A stretch of 64,000 nt of DNA from Progne subis subis (Eukaryota; Chordata; Aves; Passeriformes; Hirundinidae). Position 1 is the first letter of the stretch, and each line of letters starts with the position of its first letter. The notes beneath the pieces are model-generated. The model was not told the DNA's origin. It worked only from the letters and a program-made list of their open reading frames with translations, and searched no databases. Positions 1 to 21,000 of the stretch are shown here, piece after piece. The position numbers and the translations under genes were made by a program. The DNA lies in NCBI GenBank assembly GCA_022316685.1, contig JAKJHU010000046.1, forward strand, positions 8,345,001-8,409,000, given 5' to 3'.

Positions 1-984
1 GCCTTGTGTCCCTGAGCTGCAGGTAAGGACAGAGCTCTCCCTGCTTCCTGCAGGATCTTTTGCCTTTCAAGTCGTGGTTGATGTGGTTAAATGCAGGGGC
101 TGGTAAGTGCGGGCAGCCGAGTGACGTGGAAAAGTGCCAGCAGGGCTGCAGGGGTGTGCAGAACCTGCGCCCTCTCAGTGGAGCAGCCCCCACAAACCCC
201 GCAGCACCACCCCACGCCTGGCAGCACTGCACTGGGGACATACTGCTCCTATCCTGTGGCCTGTGGCATCATTTCCAAGGGTGCCAGGAGGTGGGATGGG
301 AGGCTTCTCACCTTGACTACCTCTGTGACAGCCGTGTTCAGCGCTGGGAAACCCGCGTGGCACTGAGGGCCTCTGGGGCACCTCCACAGTGCATCGAGGG
401 CTGATTCGAAGCACGGAATGAGCAAAGGGCACTGGCGGTGCACCACTGGATTTTAGACTTGCAAAACCACATGAAAGCAGCTGGAAGGGCTGTAGGAGAT
501 GACTCAGATCTCTTCTGCCCCAGGCAGGCAGCATGGACCTATGGCCCTGCTTGTAGCATTGACCACTGTCAGACGGGCATGTTCAGCTTGTAGCATGAGG
601 AATTTGGGAAACTGTGGATTTGAAAACTGAGGACGTGAAAAGTAACCCTGAAAAGCAAGCTCAGAGTCAATGGGCTTACATGCAGTAATTAGAGTTTGTA
701 TATCCTTATACATAAAGTTCAGGCGTTTGCATACTGAAAAAGGCTGACAAATCTTGCTGCAGACTCGAACAAAGCAGAAAATCCTTGCTAAAACCTTATT
801 TTTTTAAAGGCTGCACATATGTCCAGGATTTTTCTTTATTTTTTAATGACTGAATTATCTAACTAAATCAATTCTCATGTCCCTGAAATCTAACAAGATC
901 AAAATATGTTGCCCACCTCTGAGGTCTTGTGAGACACAGCAATCAAAAGACATGGAAAAGCAAAATCTTTAGCTAAAATTAGAC

Positions 985-1009
985 TTTTTTTTTTTTTTTT
1001 TTTTTTTTT
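985..1009. repeat. poly(T) run, 25 nt
   Basis: An uninterrupted run of 25 T residues. It could be the poly(A) tail of a retroposed copy on the minus strand or a plain mononucleotide repeat. No recognisable element body is attached. Confidence 0.9.
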
Positions 1010-1877
1010 CAATGCAGCAAAGGCACATGGGCTTTTGCAAGCAGCAGTTCCTAATCTGGGGATGTGATGCCTTTTACCTCAGGGATCCTGGTGGACATCA
1101 TACCTGGCAGCAGGGCTGCATGCTGCCACTGTGAGTCTGATCCCTGCTGGTGGCCAGAAAGCTCACAGTGCAATGGGAGTCTCAGGATCTGGCAAGCCAA
1201 CCTTTGTAACAACACCTTTTTTTTCCCTGACTCTTTCATGTGACAGTCAGGCTCCCTTTTTAACTTAATTCCCCTGTTGTCTTCCATTCTACCAATGCTG
1301 GCTCCGGCCTGCAATGTGACATTTTATTTTCCCACAAGTAACTGCTTTAAAAGGCCCTCTGGGAAAACACAACCTGTCCCTCTCATGTCCTGCCTCTCCT
1401 TCAGCAAAGCAGCAAGTCCTGTTCCAGGCACTGTCTGCCTGTGGTCTCCAAGTCTGTGTTTTGAGACCTTATTTTAGAAAAGTCAGTGGCAAGGGACCTT
1501 TTTGGTCATACTGGAGCTGCCTGAGGGACAGTTTAATCCGTATTCAGCTCAGCTGCTGAGGGTTTCTCCAGGCTCTTTACTCTTGAGAGTGATTAGGTCC
1601 TTAACCTTGATCTAGGGGGCAGGTAAAGGGGAAGGGGAGATGCAGAGCCAGGAATGTGCCATGCTGGTGAGAGGCACTGACATCAAATGTAGACGAGCAG
1701 AGGTGGGAGAAACTGTCTGTCCTCTCCGCTGCCACCTACCACGGAGCTGTGAGGCCCTGGCAGCCTGGGGCAATCCTGCCAGTGCTCCCTCGTCGTTTTG
1801 TGCTGCCCTTTCACCAACCCAAGACCAAGCCACCAGCAAATGCTCCTCCTGTGTGCTCCAAAGGCCCAGAGCAACTT

Positions 1878-10167
<8,290 letters not shown>

Positions 10168-10281
10168 GGACAGCTCATTTGGCTGAGAGCAGGGGAAGCC
10201 GTTTACATGAGGCCTGGCTGATAACTCCAGCCAGTGAACTTTCCAACAGTCCAGCATCAAACTAGCCCAAATTATTAGGTT

Positions 10282-10287
10282 ATTAAA
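10282..10287 (+). terminator. CPN1: Candidate CPN1 poly(A) signal (ATTAAA)
   Basis: ATTAAA lies 115 nt after the CPN1 stop codon and is followed by a GU-containing stretch ('gtgtgcctgg'). It is the common variant hexamer, and I found no AATAAA in the next 2 kb. A more distal site cannot be excluded. Confidence 0.4.
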
Positions 10288-11765
10288 AAAAGAAGTATTT
10301 AATTCCTGAGCAAACTGTGAAGTCATTCACAACAAAGTGTGCCTGGGCTACAGTTCCCTGGGCAGTGGGTCTGTGCTGAGTTCTCCTGCACTTGCTCCAT
10401 CTCAGAGCTCTGCTCCCTTAACTCCTGGACTGCTGCTACAGCCCACATGAAATGTCACTAGTGTGTACCATGGATAATGAATTCAAGCCTTGGTGTAAGC
10501 TGCACTCACAAACAGGGCACATGAACATTATTCCTCTGGGTGCAAGTGCCATGCGTCTCCCTCAGGTAAAGACACTTGCTGCCTGCAGACCCCAAAGTTA
10601 GGGGAATGTCAAGGAGGCAGTGATGTGAGCAGCTCTGAACACATCTTGAATGACATGCAGCACAGCTATTGCTGACTGGTAACTAGAAGGTCTGGTTCAC
10701 CTCCTGATCTTGAGGTGCAGATGAGACTTGCTAGTAGCTGGTTTGATTTATTTGTAGTCAGGCTGAAATTATACATGCTGGCAAAAGCCAGGTATTATCC
10801 TGTCTGCTTAAAGTCTTCAGACCCAAACCAGATGGCTTGCTGAGGGGTCTGCTCTATCCAACCCAAACTATTATTCTGAGCACAGAAGCAACTAGGTGAG
10901 ATCTGACAACTAGTGATGAGTAGAAGTCCAACCCAGGTTATTTGGATGTTCCTTTGGGACAAATACCCTGAACCTTGGTTCAATATGCAAGAGGGAAGTG
11001 TGGATGCTTGATGCCAGCAGTGTGCTGTGTAGGTACAGCATAAGCTGTGGGAGTTATAGTTGGGTTTGGAGAGAAAGGATCCATAGTTCGGTGAGGCAGA
11101 GTACTACAGGCTGGGGCTTAAATGCTGCTTAGGCTGTGTGGGCCGGTTTGGAGTAGAAGCAACTGTAGAAACAAAGCTGGTTATTTCCATGATAAAAATA
11201 CCTTAAGCGGGCAAAACCTTTCTAGCATTCTTCATTGAAAATAACTCCAGAGGGGTAAACAATACCACCTATATGCCCCAGCAATTTCTTTTCTCCTTGG
11301 GTGGTTATCCCAGCCTTCATGCAGCCATCAGTTACACTGTTTCTCTTCCTGTCTAAAGCCTGTCCAAAAAGTTTCCCCCAGACATTCCTTTGCATCTCCT
11401 CTTTTGCAAACATTTCTTCGTTTCTTGTGAACAACCTGTATCGCCCTACTGCAGAAGAAATATTCTGCACTTCACCCCTCACCATCACGTCCTCCTCTGT
11501 CTCTGCTACAAGATGCTGGTGGCATTTTCAGCATTAGCAGCACACACACGCTCTTGTAGCTCTGCCTGCTAACAGAAGCTCTTTCTCTGTCATGCCTTTT
11601 CTTCTAAAGGCAGAGGAAGCTGTCCCTTGCAGGTTAATTATACAGGCTGTAGCAAAAAAGTGCCCAGAATGGCAATGCTCTTAACAATGGCTGTGAGTGA
11701 TTTTGGTCTGCAGAAACCAGTAGGAGCTGGAGACACCAGCCAGTTCAGCAGTCACAGCCAAAGCT

Positions 11766-11875
11766 GATTTTTTGGGGTTTTTGGGGGGTTTTTTGTTTGT
11801 TTTTTTTGGTTTGTGGGGGGTTGATTGTTTGTTTGTTGTTTGTTTGTTTGTTTGTTTGTTTGTTTGTTTGTTTTT
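11766..11875. repeat. T/G simple repeat, (TTTG)n core
   Basis: An irregular T- and G-rich tract becomes a nearly regular (GTTT)n array from about 11825 to 11873. On the minus strand it reads (AAAC)n and gives spurious Lys/Gln/Thr/Asn-rich reading frames. Confidence 0.95.
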
Positions 11876-12939
11876 CCTGAGGCAGAAGGAAATGAAAAAG
11901 GATGACAAGGCTGAGATGCTCCAACTTCTGTGTGGTTTAACACCTCTTTCACTGTCCAAGCCCAGCAGCATCACTGCAGATGCTGGAGTCTCCTGTTGGA
12001 AGCCACATGTCAGTGCACATTCACCCAAGGGATTTCGTGGTGGGCATGCAGGCAGGACGAGGGAGGGCACCCTGCAGCCCACGGCCTGACCACATGCAGC
12101 ACTTAGAAGGATCTGCTGTCATCAAGTGTCCGGCCCACGTGCAGGAAGACGTTGCTGCCCTCAACTACAGCACTCTCCTGGCTTCTGAGGATGTGTATGA
12201 AGCTGAGAGCAAGAAAGGAGCTCCCAGGGAGCAGCCTTCCGCTGGCTAATTCAGCTGGGTGGTCTCTGGACAGGGTGACACTGAGCTGCCCGTGCCACCC
12301 GCATCCCGGCAGTGTCACTGGTCGCCTTGCCGAGCCTGCCGGCTGCAGGGTGCTCTCATGTTGCCCTCTTGTGGTCCTAGAAAATGTGGGACCGTCTCCA
12401 CTTTCCACGGCAGAGTCAGAGGAGGGAGATTCCTTCCCTAAAACAGGACAGCCAGCCCAGGAGGCTGTATCACTCACCCTTGCAGGCTGCTGTGGGGTTG
12501 GCAGTGCAGCAGAAAATAATTAGAGTCTCAGTCGCAAGCGTTTTCCCCCTACAAGAGGATTCCTGCAAGATACAACTCTTTGGAGGTCTCTCTCTGGGCT
12601 GGGATTTGTCCAGCTCATTCTCTTCCCAGCTCTCAAATATTTTTGTGTTGAACAATTTGGTAAAGCTCCACTTGGCCGTGGCTGAGTTCTCCACGTGAAA
12701 ACATGGTTACAAAATGTTTCTGAGGCAGGATTTTTAAGCACATGCCTCAAAGGCTTGCCATGAGCTTCGCCCCCGGTGTTGCAAGAAGCGTGGGCTAAAA
12801 AGGGTATAACCTTTGGCCGTAACATCTGCAGGACAGGGATCTCTTATGCTTTTGAGGCTTCAGTCAAGGCAAAAACAGTTGACAGGTTTGTATCAGAAGA
12901 CATGGCAGTCTATCCTCCCCATCTTCTCTGGGCCACTCA

Positions 12940-13130
12940 TGATTTTGTAGACCTCTTCCCTATCGTATGTGCTGCTTCCAAGCTGAAGAGACCCAGGCTA
13001 CAGTTTTTCACTGTACAGTCTGTTTTCATGTCTCTGAGCATCCTTACAGCCTGCCTCCAAACCTTCTTTCATTCTCTATTACCCTTTCTGAGATGAAAAG
13101 GACCAGAACTGTATGCAGACACTGGAAAAA
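12940..13130 (-). mobile_element. Old CR1/L3-like LINE fragment
   Basis: Words in order match the reverse complement of the 3' part of ancient CR1-family LINEs: 'gtagacctcttccctatcgt', 'ccaagctgaagagaccc', then 'gagatgaaaaggaccagaac' and 'tatgcagacactgg'. Divergence is high, so the insertion is old. Ends are approximate. Confidence 0.6.
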
Positions 13131-14119
13131 CATTTAAACAAAGTGAACCAGACCCCTGGAAAATTAATCAAAATTCTGATAAGCAAAACTGTGAGGATCT
13201 TGGGAGAACCAGGAGGACAGATGGAACTCTACATGCAATGCCTTCTAATTTCTGTATCTGGCATGGAGGAGGCAGAAAAGGGAAAATACAAATCAGTGAA
13301 CTCAAAGAAGAATGAAGCAGCTTGGATGGGGATGTCAGCAGAGGAGAGTTGGTCATGGCAGAGTTCAGAAGGGATTGGGGTGATGAAAAGCGTTCAAAAC
13401 CTTCTCTGGCAGGCAAGAACAACAGAAATTTTGAGTCAGGGGACATCGAGAGCCCTGTGGCAGGGGCTGGTGTCCAGTCTTCAGCACCAGTGAACCGTCT
13501 ACAAGTATCCACGCCTGCAGAGAGTAGAGGATCTGCGCAGCTTCAGGCCCCCTGCCCACGGCGTCGTGCCATGGCAGCAGTGTGGGTCCCCACCTCAGGA
13601 GAACAGCCGGGAATCAGCGCCCAGCCTGTGCACCTACCAACACGACTCCGAGCATTCCACACACCGGCTCCTGGCTGGTGGCAAGTCAAGCTGAGATCTG
13701 TGTGGTTGCTATGGAGAAGTGTAGCTTAAACGCACAAACAAGTGCCAAACAGTGGTAACTGCTACCGGGGGACTTAAGAGACTCGGGGCTCTACAACGTG
13801 TTGCTGAGAGATGGTATCCCTTGGGGTATGGAGGGTTTTTTTAGCCTGCCAGGAAATCCAGCGCGGGACCTGCTATACTTGGTGCGCCAGATCCTCTCTG
13901 ATGCACAAACTGGTCCTCTCCGTCATGGATTTCTGCTAGGGAGCTATTTGTTTTTCTCCATCTTGATGCTTTGGCATGATCTTACAATGTATCTAAGCAG
14001 CCAAGGAGGCTGCTAGCGGCAAAGCTGAGACTGCACCAGATGGACAGCGTAGACCCAGTCGTCAGCTGCTGCCAAAGCCGACAAGACAGCGAGATCCCCA
14101 CAAGGCAGCAGCGGGGAAG

Positions 14120-15080
14120 GGGAGCCCCGGCAGCGTGTGCGAGGCGGCAGCGCCCTGTGGAGAAGCAGAAGAGGGTTTGCACAGGCAGCCGCCTGCCGTG
14201 CTCCGCGCCGGGCTCCCGGGCGCTCTGCCAGCAGCCTGGCTCGGTGCACGGCGCACGAGTGCCGTGTCCAGCCCGGAGCCTACGGGGGTGTCTGTGAGCA
14301 TCCCATGTCCCCGCAAGGGCACCCGGCTGGGCACCGTGTCCCGCGGCAGGGTATTCCCGTGGGCCGCCGGGGGAAGAGCCTCGCAGCCCGGGGCCGCGCG
14401 GCGCTGCACAGAGCGAAGTCCCCACGTCAGGCAGGGGCCCCGGGTTCCCCCGGCCGCGGGCCAGCCCCGCGGAGCAGCTCCGCCTCCCAGCGGCACCGCG
14501 CCGGGCCGGGCCGGGCGGAGGCAGCCGGGCGGCGGGGCGGGCGCTGGGGGCCGGGCCGGCCGGGGCCCGGGCGGGGCCGGGCGGCCGCGGGCGGGCGGAG
14601 GCGGGAGCGAGACCCCCAGGGCCGGAGCGGCCGCGGCGCCCGGAGCGGGCCGGGAGAAGGTAGGGACCCGCCGGAGCGGCCGGGGGGAGCCGGGCGTTCC
14701 CCGCCCGCCGCTGCTCGGTTCGGCCGCTGCCCCGCCGGCCTCCCCCCGCCCCGCGGCCGCCCCGGCCTGCGCCTCCGCCGGGCCCCGGCGCGGCCCGGCC
14801 CTCGCCCCGCCGGCGCCTCCGCACCGGCCCCCTCGCCGCCGGCACGGGGGCTGCCCCTGGGCCTGGGGGCTGCCCTGGGCCGCGCCGGCCGGCGGCCGGT
14901 GCCCCAGGCTGGGGTGCTGCGAGCTCCCCTCGTGCCGGCCGCGCCGGGGCAGCGTGTGGCCCTGCGGGCCCGGCTGGGTGCTCGCTGTGCCCCGGCCCGC
15001 AGCACCCACGCTGCCCTGGGAGCGCTTCGGGCACCTGGGCGGCGTGGAGCAGCTGTGCGGTACGGCGGGAGCCGCCCGCC
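14120..15080 (+). promoter_or_regulatory. DNMBP: CpG island, probable DNMBP promoter and non-coding exon 1
   Basis: This is about 1 kb of very GC-rich sequence dense in CG dinucleotides and GC-box-like GGGCGG words, without a TATA box. It sits upstream of the first coding exon of DNMBP on the same strand. A good donor, 'gagaag|gtaggg', at 14659/14660 could end a non-coding first exon that splices to the acceptor before 22975. The long open frames here in several phases are a by-product of GC content. Promoter use and strand are inferred from position; a bidirectional promoter is possible. Confidence 0.7.
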
Positions 15081-18000
15081 TGCTCCCCACATTGGGGTTG
15101 TGGTCTCTTTAGCCGTGTCTGTTCAGGCGGTGGTAAGCCGGGTGGTCACCACCTGACAGGCAGGCAACTAGTGGTAGCTGGCGTTGCCTGGACGGCTTGT
15201 TGCAGAACGGCACCTGGCCCTTTAGAAATTATGTGGTCGTCCCACATAATTTCTGGTTTGGCACCCGATGTCTGGAGTTGTTGCACCCGTGAGGGTGGCA
15301 CAAGTTGTTTTACACAGAGAGCAGAAGCTCAAGGCTGCAGCACTGTGCCTTTCCCAGGTGCTCCTCTGAGGGCATTCACTCTGTTCAAGGCAGCCTGAGA
15401 AGAGAAACTTAAAAGAATTCCCTGTTTTCACTCTTGCAAACACAAATCCCTCTTGCAACACTGGCAGCCTGGCCCCATTGCCTTGTACTTATCAGAAATG
15501 AACTAGAGGTGTCTCCTCCAGTGGCGCTGCCAGGGGATGAAGGCTTGGGTCACCCTCAGCATACTCTTAAGAGGTAGCTGCTGCTCCTCTGCTGTCCCTT
15601 TTGCTGACCCTGAGTAGTACCTCAGCTGATCCTGTTCTTGATGCAATTTGGCCTTTGCATTCAAACATCTCTGCTGCTGTTCCTGCTGTGTGAAATTCTC
15701 TCCCCACTTCTGGCCTTTCATATCTCATTCTCCTTGCTGTTGTACCTGGGAAGCCTCTAGTTGCTGTCTTAAGCATTCGTCTGCTTTGAGGTTTGTCACG
15801 ATTCCTTAACTTTCAGTTTCTTTTGAAGAGGCTTTCTTTCCCCTTTCTCTGCCATTCTCTCCTTTGCTTCCACTGAGATTTTATCTCTTCGTCTGAAAGA
15901 GTTCATAGATAGAGAATTTGCAGGTTTGCAGATGCTTTGCCAAATACAGCCTCTGTAGCGTGCTACAAGACGTCACCACCATCCCCCTCATCTTGACTCA
16001 CTCTGGCTGTGAGTCGTGCTGGGCAGTATCTAAATGCATCCTGCTTGTGCGGGAGGCCTGCATAGCTCCGAGAATGCCCACGGCTCTGAGCTGGCCTCCG
16101 CTTTCTGTTCGTGAGATCCTCTGTTCTGTCAGGGTCAAAGGTTTCAGTTTTCTCTCCAACTGCTCTGCTTAGAATTAGCAGTGACATTAAAAACTGATAT
16201 GAACATACAACAGTTTTAAAGCACTGTTGATAATGGGATGAGAGGAGCTGAGTACTAGGGGCAGAGGAAAGGAGTAATTCTCAGAGCTTTGCAGGGCACC
16301 ACCTCTGCCAGCTGTCATGGGAACCGTGACTGTGTGTCCTCTTGGGGTTCTGAGTGCAGTTGAGGTGTCCCTGCAGTGGGTGACTTCAGAGAGACTTTGT
16401 AACAGTGGTGATGTGAGCTTAGGTGGGACAGCCGGATCTGTGCTTACCTTAGCACTTCACGTGCCTTAACTGATAATTTCTCCTCAACCTCCAACAAAAG
16501 TATATTTCTAATCACATTGCTCAACCCCACTTCTGAGTGACACAGCTTTTACTTTGCCTTATTTTTAGAACCTTTCTGTCGGGAGATAAAATTTATTGCT
16601 TCCTTTTCAGGAACACCTAGACACTCTGAAAGTAAGAGGTCCAGGTAGCAGCAGAGTCCCTTCTGGGGATTGGAGATAACAGTACAGAACAGGGATGATG
16701 GCAAGCAAAGAACAGAGTTTCCGAGTCAAACTCAAATAATTTCCAGATTTCTGGATTCCTCACCCAGCAACCAAAGCATCATAATGGGCTTCTGTCCAAA
16801 AGTTATCTTAAAGAATATTGGTCAGAGTGCAAAATCAAGTGCTGCAGTGTTAAGGAATGTCCTTGCAGCCCCAGTTCAACTTGTTTTGGATATGTGCTCA
16901 AGGGGTAATAACTAATTTTATAATTGTATGCTACTTACCACATGTAGCCCAGCCACAGGTAGTACACAGCAATGGTGAATCTGCTTTTGGGGTTTTATCT
17001 GTTCCTTATTCTATCATTTTAGTCTGTCTGCAAAACTGGGAAGAGACACAACCATGCACCTTGGGGTGGGAGAGGATAGGACTTTGTAACAGTCCTTACA
17101 GAGTCCTTACTGAGGCATGTGTTGCTGCAGCATACAGAATTTGGGAAACTCCCAAGCTTATGTTCTGGCCTTTGCATGCTTGGGACCCCACTGCCAGAGA
17201 TTAAATATCCATCACAGTCATCTTCCTCACATGTTGTGGCAAGGTGTTCTGCTTTGCATTAAAAATTGATGCTGTGCTCTAGTTTCCAGATGACTTTAGT
17301 TTGCTCGCCGTCTGGCTCAGCACAAGATTCTCTTGCTTCTTTGCCACGCCACTCTTAGCCCAGACAAACACCACCAGCCTGCCCTCAGCCATGTCCTGCA
17401 ACAGAGCAGGTGAGAACACTGACAGCCAGAACCCAGCTAGAGAGAAGCAGTGGTTTGAATTACTTGTTTGGTACGTGGCAGAGCTCCCGTGCCACGCAGT
17501 TGTGGTGGAAGGCCAGAGCTTGTTTAAGCAGCCCTTTACTTGATAGTCCTGGTTCTTGAGGGGTCAGTCATCCAACAAGAAATGTATTCATATCAGTGAT
17601 TCTTGATATATCAGATCACAGACAAAGCAAAAGAAGCTATTTCTTTTTAGAGTGAGAAGATTGCTCTTCCTCCTGGGAGCCATGTGGTGTTATGAGGTAA
17701 AGTGCAGAAGAGCTCTCATGTTTCCCACTGTGTGAAGCTCAGCTGGGAGACTCCTCGGGATCTGCTGAGTCAAGCAGCATGTCATAACAAGAAGCTACAG
17801 TGATCAGCATTTCCCTGGTGGGAGAAGGCTCCTCTCCTCAGCACCATTAGTTGGGGGTTTTCCCCGCTTGCTGCATTGTCCATTCTGTTGGGATTCATAG
17901 GATCAGCTCTGCATTTGCTGGAGCTGCAGTCCCTGCACTGGCACCATCTCCAGCTGGGGCCCAGGCAGCCTGGCTCAACAGGGTATTGTTTATTCCACCC

Positions 18001-21000
18001 AGGAATGTGCAGGCGAGCAGGGAACTCGGGGAGCTTTACAGAGTAACATGTTCTGCTCTGAGCAGGGAGAGGGAGTGTAGGTGGCCACAGCTCTGAAGGC
18101 TAGTGGGAGCAGTCAGGGTATGCTGGTGTGAGGATAATGTCCTATCCTAAAAGTGTGAATGGGGACTGTGCAGGCTGTGCAGATGCATTGGGGCATGGAG
18201 GAGGGAAGGAGGGCTGTGCAGATTTGGAGAACACAGGGAGGAACAGGGAAAAGTTAGAAATGTCTTAGTATATAGTTGGTAAGCTTCTGTTCTTGACACA
18301 ATGGTGTGAGAAGCCAAGCATAACTGCTGGTTCCTCCCACTGTGCTGGGTACTGATCCTGCAGCCTAGAGCACATGGGGCTGCAGCAGATCTTTCATCAA
18401 AGCCAGTCCCAGCAGCTGGAGGGTGCACTGAACTGAGGGGTATCTCTGTCGCTGGGGGTGGATTGTGTTTTCAGTGAACAGACATTGAGCTACGATGAGT
18501 GGAAGGAGGTATGAAAAGACCTAGGTGAAATGCAAGGTGGTTTTCAATTTTTAAAAAGATCACTGACAGCATTTGTTTAATATTTTCAATATTAATTTCT
18601 CTGATGATTTTGTGACAAGCTTGTCTTTTGTACATTTCTGGGAGTATGACTGTTCCTGGTCTACTGCTCATGCAGGTTCTAAGGTTTTTATAGAGATTAA
18701 GACATCCGCTGGACAAGAATCCACTTGTCCCTCTTGTGCAAATCCTGTGTGCCTGTGGAAGCCCGTACAGCATATTTTGGTCTGTTTGGTGAAATGCTAG
18801 TTTTTCAGTTACAGTGCAGTCATACCGTCTATAGTCAGTTCTATCAGTGATGCTTCTTGAATGAGAAGCTGGAATGTATTATTTAGTGGAGAAACAAGTG
18901 GCAATAGCACCTGCTAAATTTGGTTTCCTTCCTGTTTAATTCGTGGCATCCATCCATTACTGTTTTTTATCTCATGGTCTGAGCAGCGCTTTGGGATAGG
19001 AGGGGATTAGCTGCCCTCAAACCCTTTAGGTCTCCCTTTTTACTGGAGTTGTTAATACTTCTTGTAATCAGCCTAAATGGCCACTTCACATTGCTGCCTT
19101 ATCTCTTAAGTGCTTAAAATCCTTGCTTCAGCATCTTTAGTAGTCCTGCCTCCACCTAAGTGATGGTACTTCCAGCAAGTGCCTGACAATTACATTTGAC
19201 ACTGGTGAGTCCATTATTTGGGATTTTTTTAACCTGCGCAATTTCAGCTGCAAAAAGAGGCGGGATGGAAGAAGTTGTCAGAGTCTATGTGCAAATGTCT
19301 TTTCTTGGCTGCTGTGACTTGGCCCAGTCTGTGCTGAAGATCTTGAAACAAAATTGTAACAGAGTCAATAGCTATCATTTCATTCTGGTCCCTCCTTCCA
19401 TCAGACCACAGTGGACCAGACACGCTCCAGAGCTAATAGCAAAATGGGATAAGCAGTCTTCCATGAAGGTAATGTTAGTGTGTGCTGAGCATGCATGCAT
19501 GCAGACTGAGGGAAGTGATTAATGCCTTGGGAATCCACTCTGCCTTGCCGCACAATGCTGTTGTGTCAGGCCTAGAGCTTGGCACCAGGCAGGCTGTGGT
19601 GGGGCGCCAGGAACACGTTACCTGGTCTGTGCGGGATCAGGCAGTGAGACAGAGCCTGTGTGTTCTCGGCAGGGCGAGTTCCTGCTGCGCCACAGCTCCA
19701 TACTTGCACAGTGAGGCTCTCTTTGGATGCGTGTCTGCTGCTGGGCGGGGGCAGGAGTCCTGCGATCCGCAGTCCTGACCTCCGCCAGCCTGAAATCCCA
19801 GAGTTTACTCAGTTGTGGCAGAGCTCTCCCTCCTTCCCTCTGACAGGCAAGGATCACCCATCCCTGAGGTGAGAGGTGCTTGGCCAGCTGTCAGGAGCTG
19901 TGACTCACAGGGGATCACAGGCGGAGCCCTGCTCTCCCTGCAATCTGCTTTTCCTTCTGGAGCCTCTTCCTGAGCTGTTGCTGAATGTTTGTTTTCACCA
20001 GATCTAGGGTGGATCTGGGAAAAGCTCGGGTCCACTATTAAGCCTGAAGAGTTGGACTCAGTAAGTTTCCAGTCTGGAATATGCTGGGAGGCTTCCCTTC
20101 TCTAGGTGGGGATTGGTAGAAAATATTGGCAGACAGCAGTGCGTGGAGTAAGACAAGGCCAAGGTCCTGGAAAACATAATATTTTGTGTTCAATTCATGT
20201 CATGGAGCAAGCAAACTCTGCAAGACTGATTCACTACTTGCAAATACAGGGGCATGCTGTCCATACTCCCGTGGAGTGAGTGATCTTGCTCTTCTTGGTA
20301 CTGCTGTGGGAACATGAGCCTGTTGGGATTCTGTTTTTTGGCAGTTTCAGAGGTTGCGTCACGCTTTCTTACAAGCTGCCTCTCAGGGAATGCTTTGGAC
20401 ATGAATAAGTTAGTGGTTTATTATAACTGTAATTAATATATACATGGTGGGACCATTGCAGTCCTGCCTGTTCCTCTGCATCTCATTGGAAAAACTTGCA
20501 CATTTCAATGATGAGTCCCCTGAGCTGCAGGTGTGTTAAAGGAAGTGACACTCCTGTTCTCAAGGGAGGGATCAGTGGCTGGGCTGTATTCTCAGCCTCA
20601 GTGACTATAGCAAAGCTAGAGTTTGGGTCTGCAGCACACATGCTGTAATCCTTGCATACCTCTGCCCATTCTTACATTACACCTTTGACAGAAGACATAC
20701 AAGAAATCTCACTGTACCATCATGTGCTCCTGGAGAAACTACCCCGAGACAGCAGTTATGCCTGCAGCATGTTTTGCCTTTGTCCAGTGCTGCTGTGAAG
20801 TTTGAATATTCAGAATATGGCAGGGATTCCGAGGAGCCTGAGTTCAGCCTGTCTGGGGGTGGGGGGCAGCCCGGGTGCCTGCAAGGGGCTGCTGCTGCTG
20901 CCGGCCCTGGTGCTGCTGCTCTCGTTTCCACGAGAACATGCAGCAGCATGCCCCAGCTGCCCCACCTCAAACAGCACAAAGATCCTTACTTGTCTTTAGT

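Larger units (their letters stand above)
10168..14110. other. CPN1 3' UTR and CPN1-DNMBP intergenic region
   Basis: No coding exon is recognisable. The start is the 3' UTR of CPN1, with an ATTAAA candidate at 10282. Farther on are a T/G simple repeat (11766-11875), an old CR1 fragment (about 12940-13130) and otherwise unique-looking sequence. The region ends at the CpG island that probably starts DNMBP. Confidence 0.7.

Noticed and set aside
11681..12082. 133-codon minus-strand frame with Lys/Gln/Thr/Asn runs
   Set aside because: The low-complexity part is a translation of the (AAAC)n face of the T/G simple repeat.
13982..15156. Overlapping open frames of 221-350 codons on both strands in the CpG island
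   Set aside because: Several phases are open at once because GC-rich DNA has few stops. The translations are Pro/Ala/Gly/Arg-rich with no domain. A CpG-island promoter explains the region.
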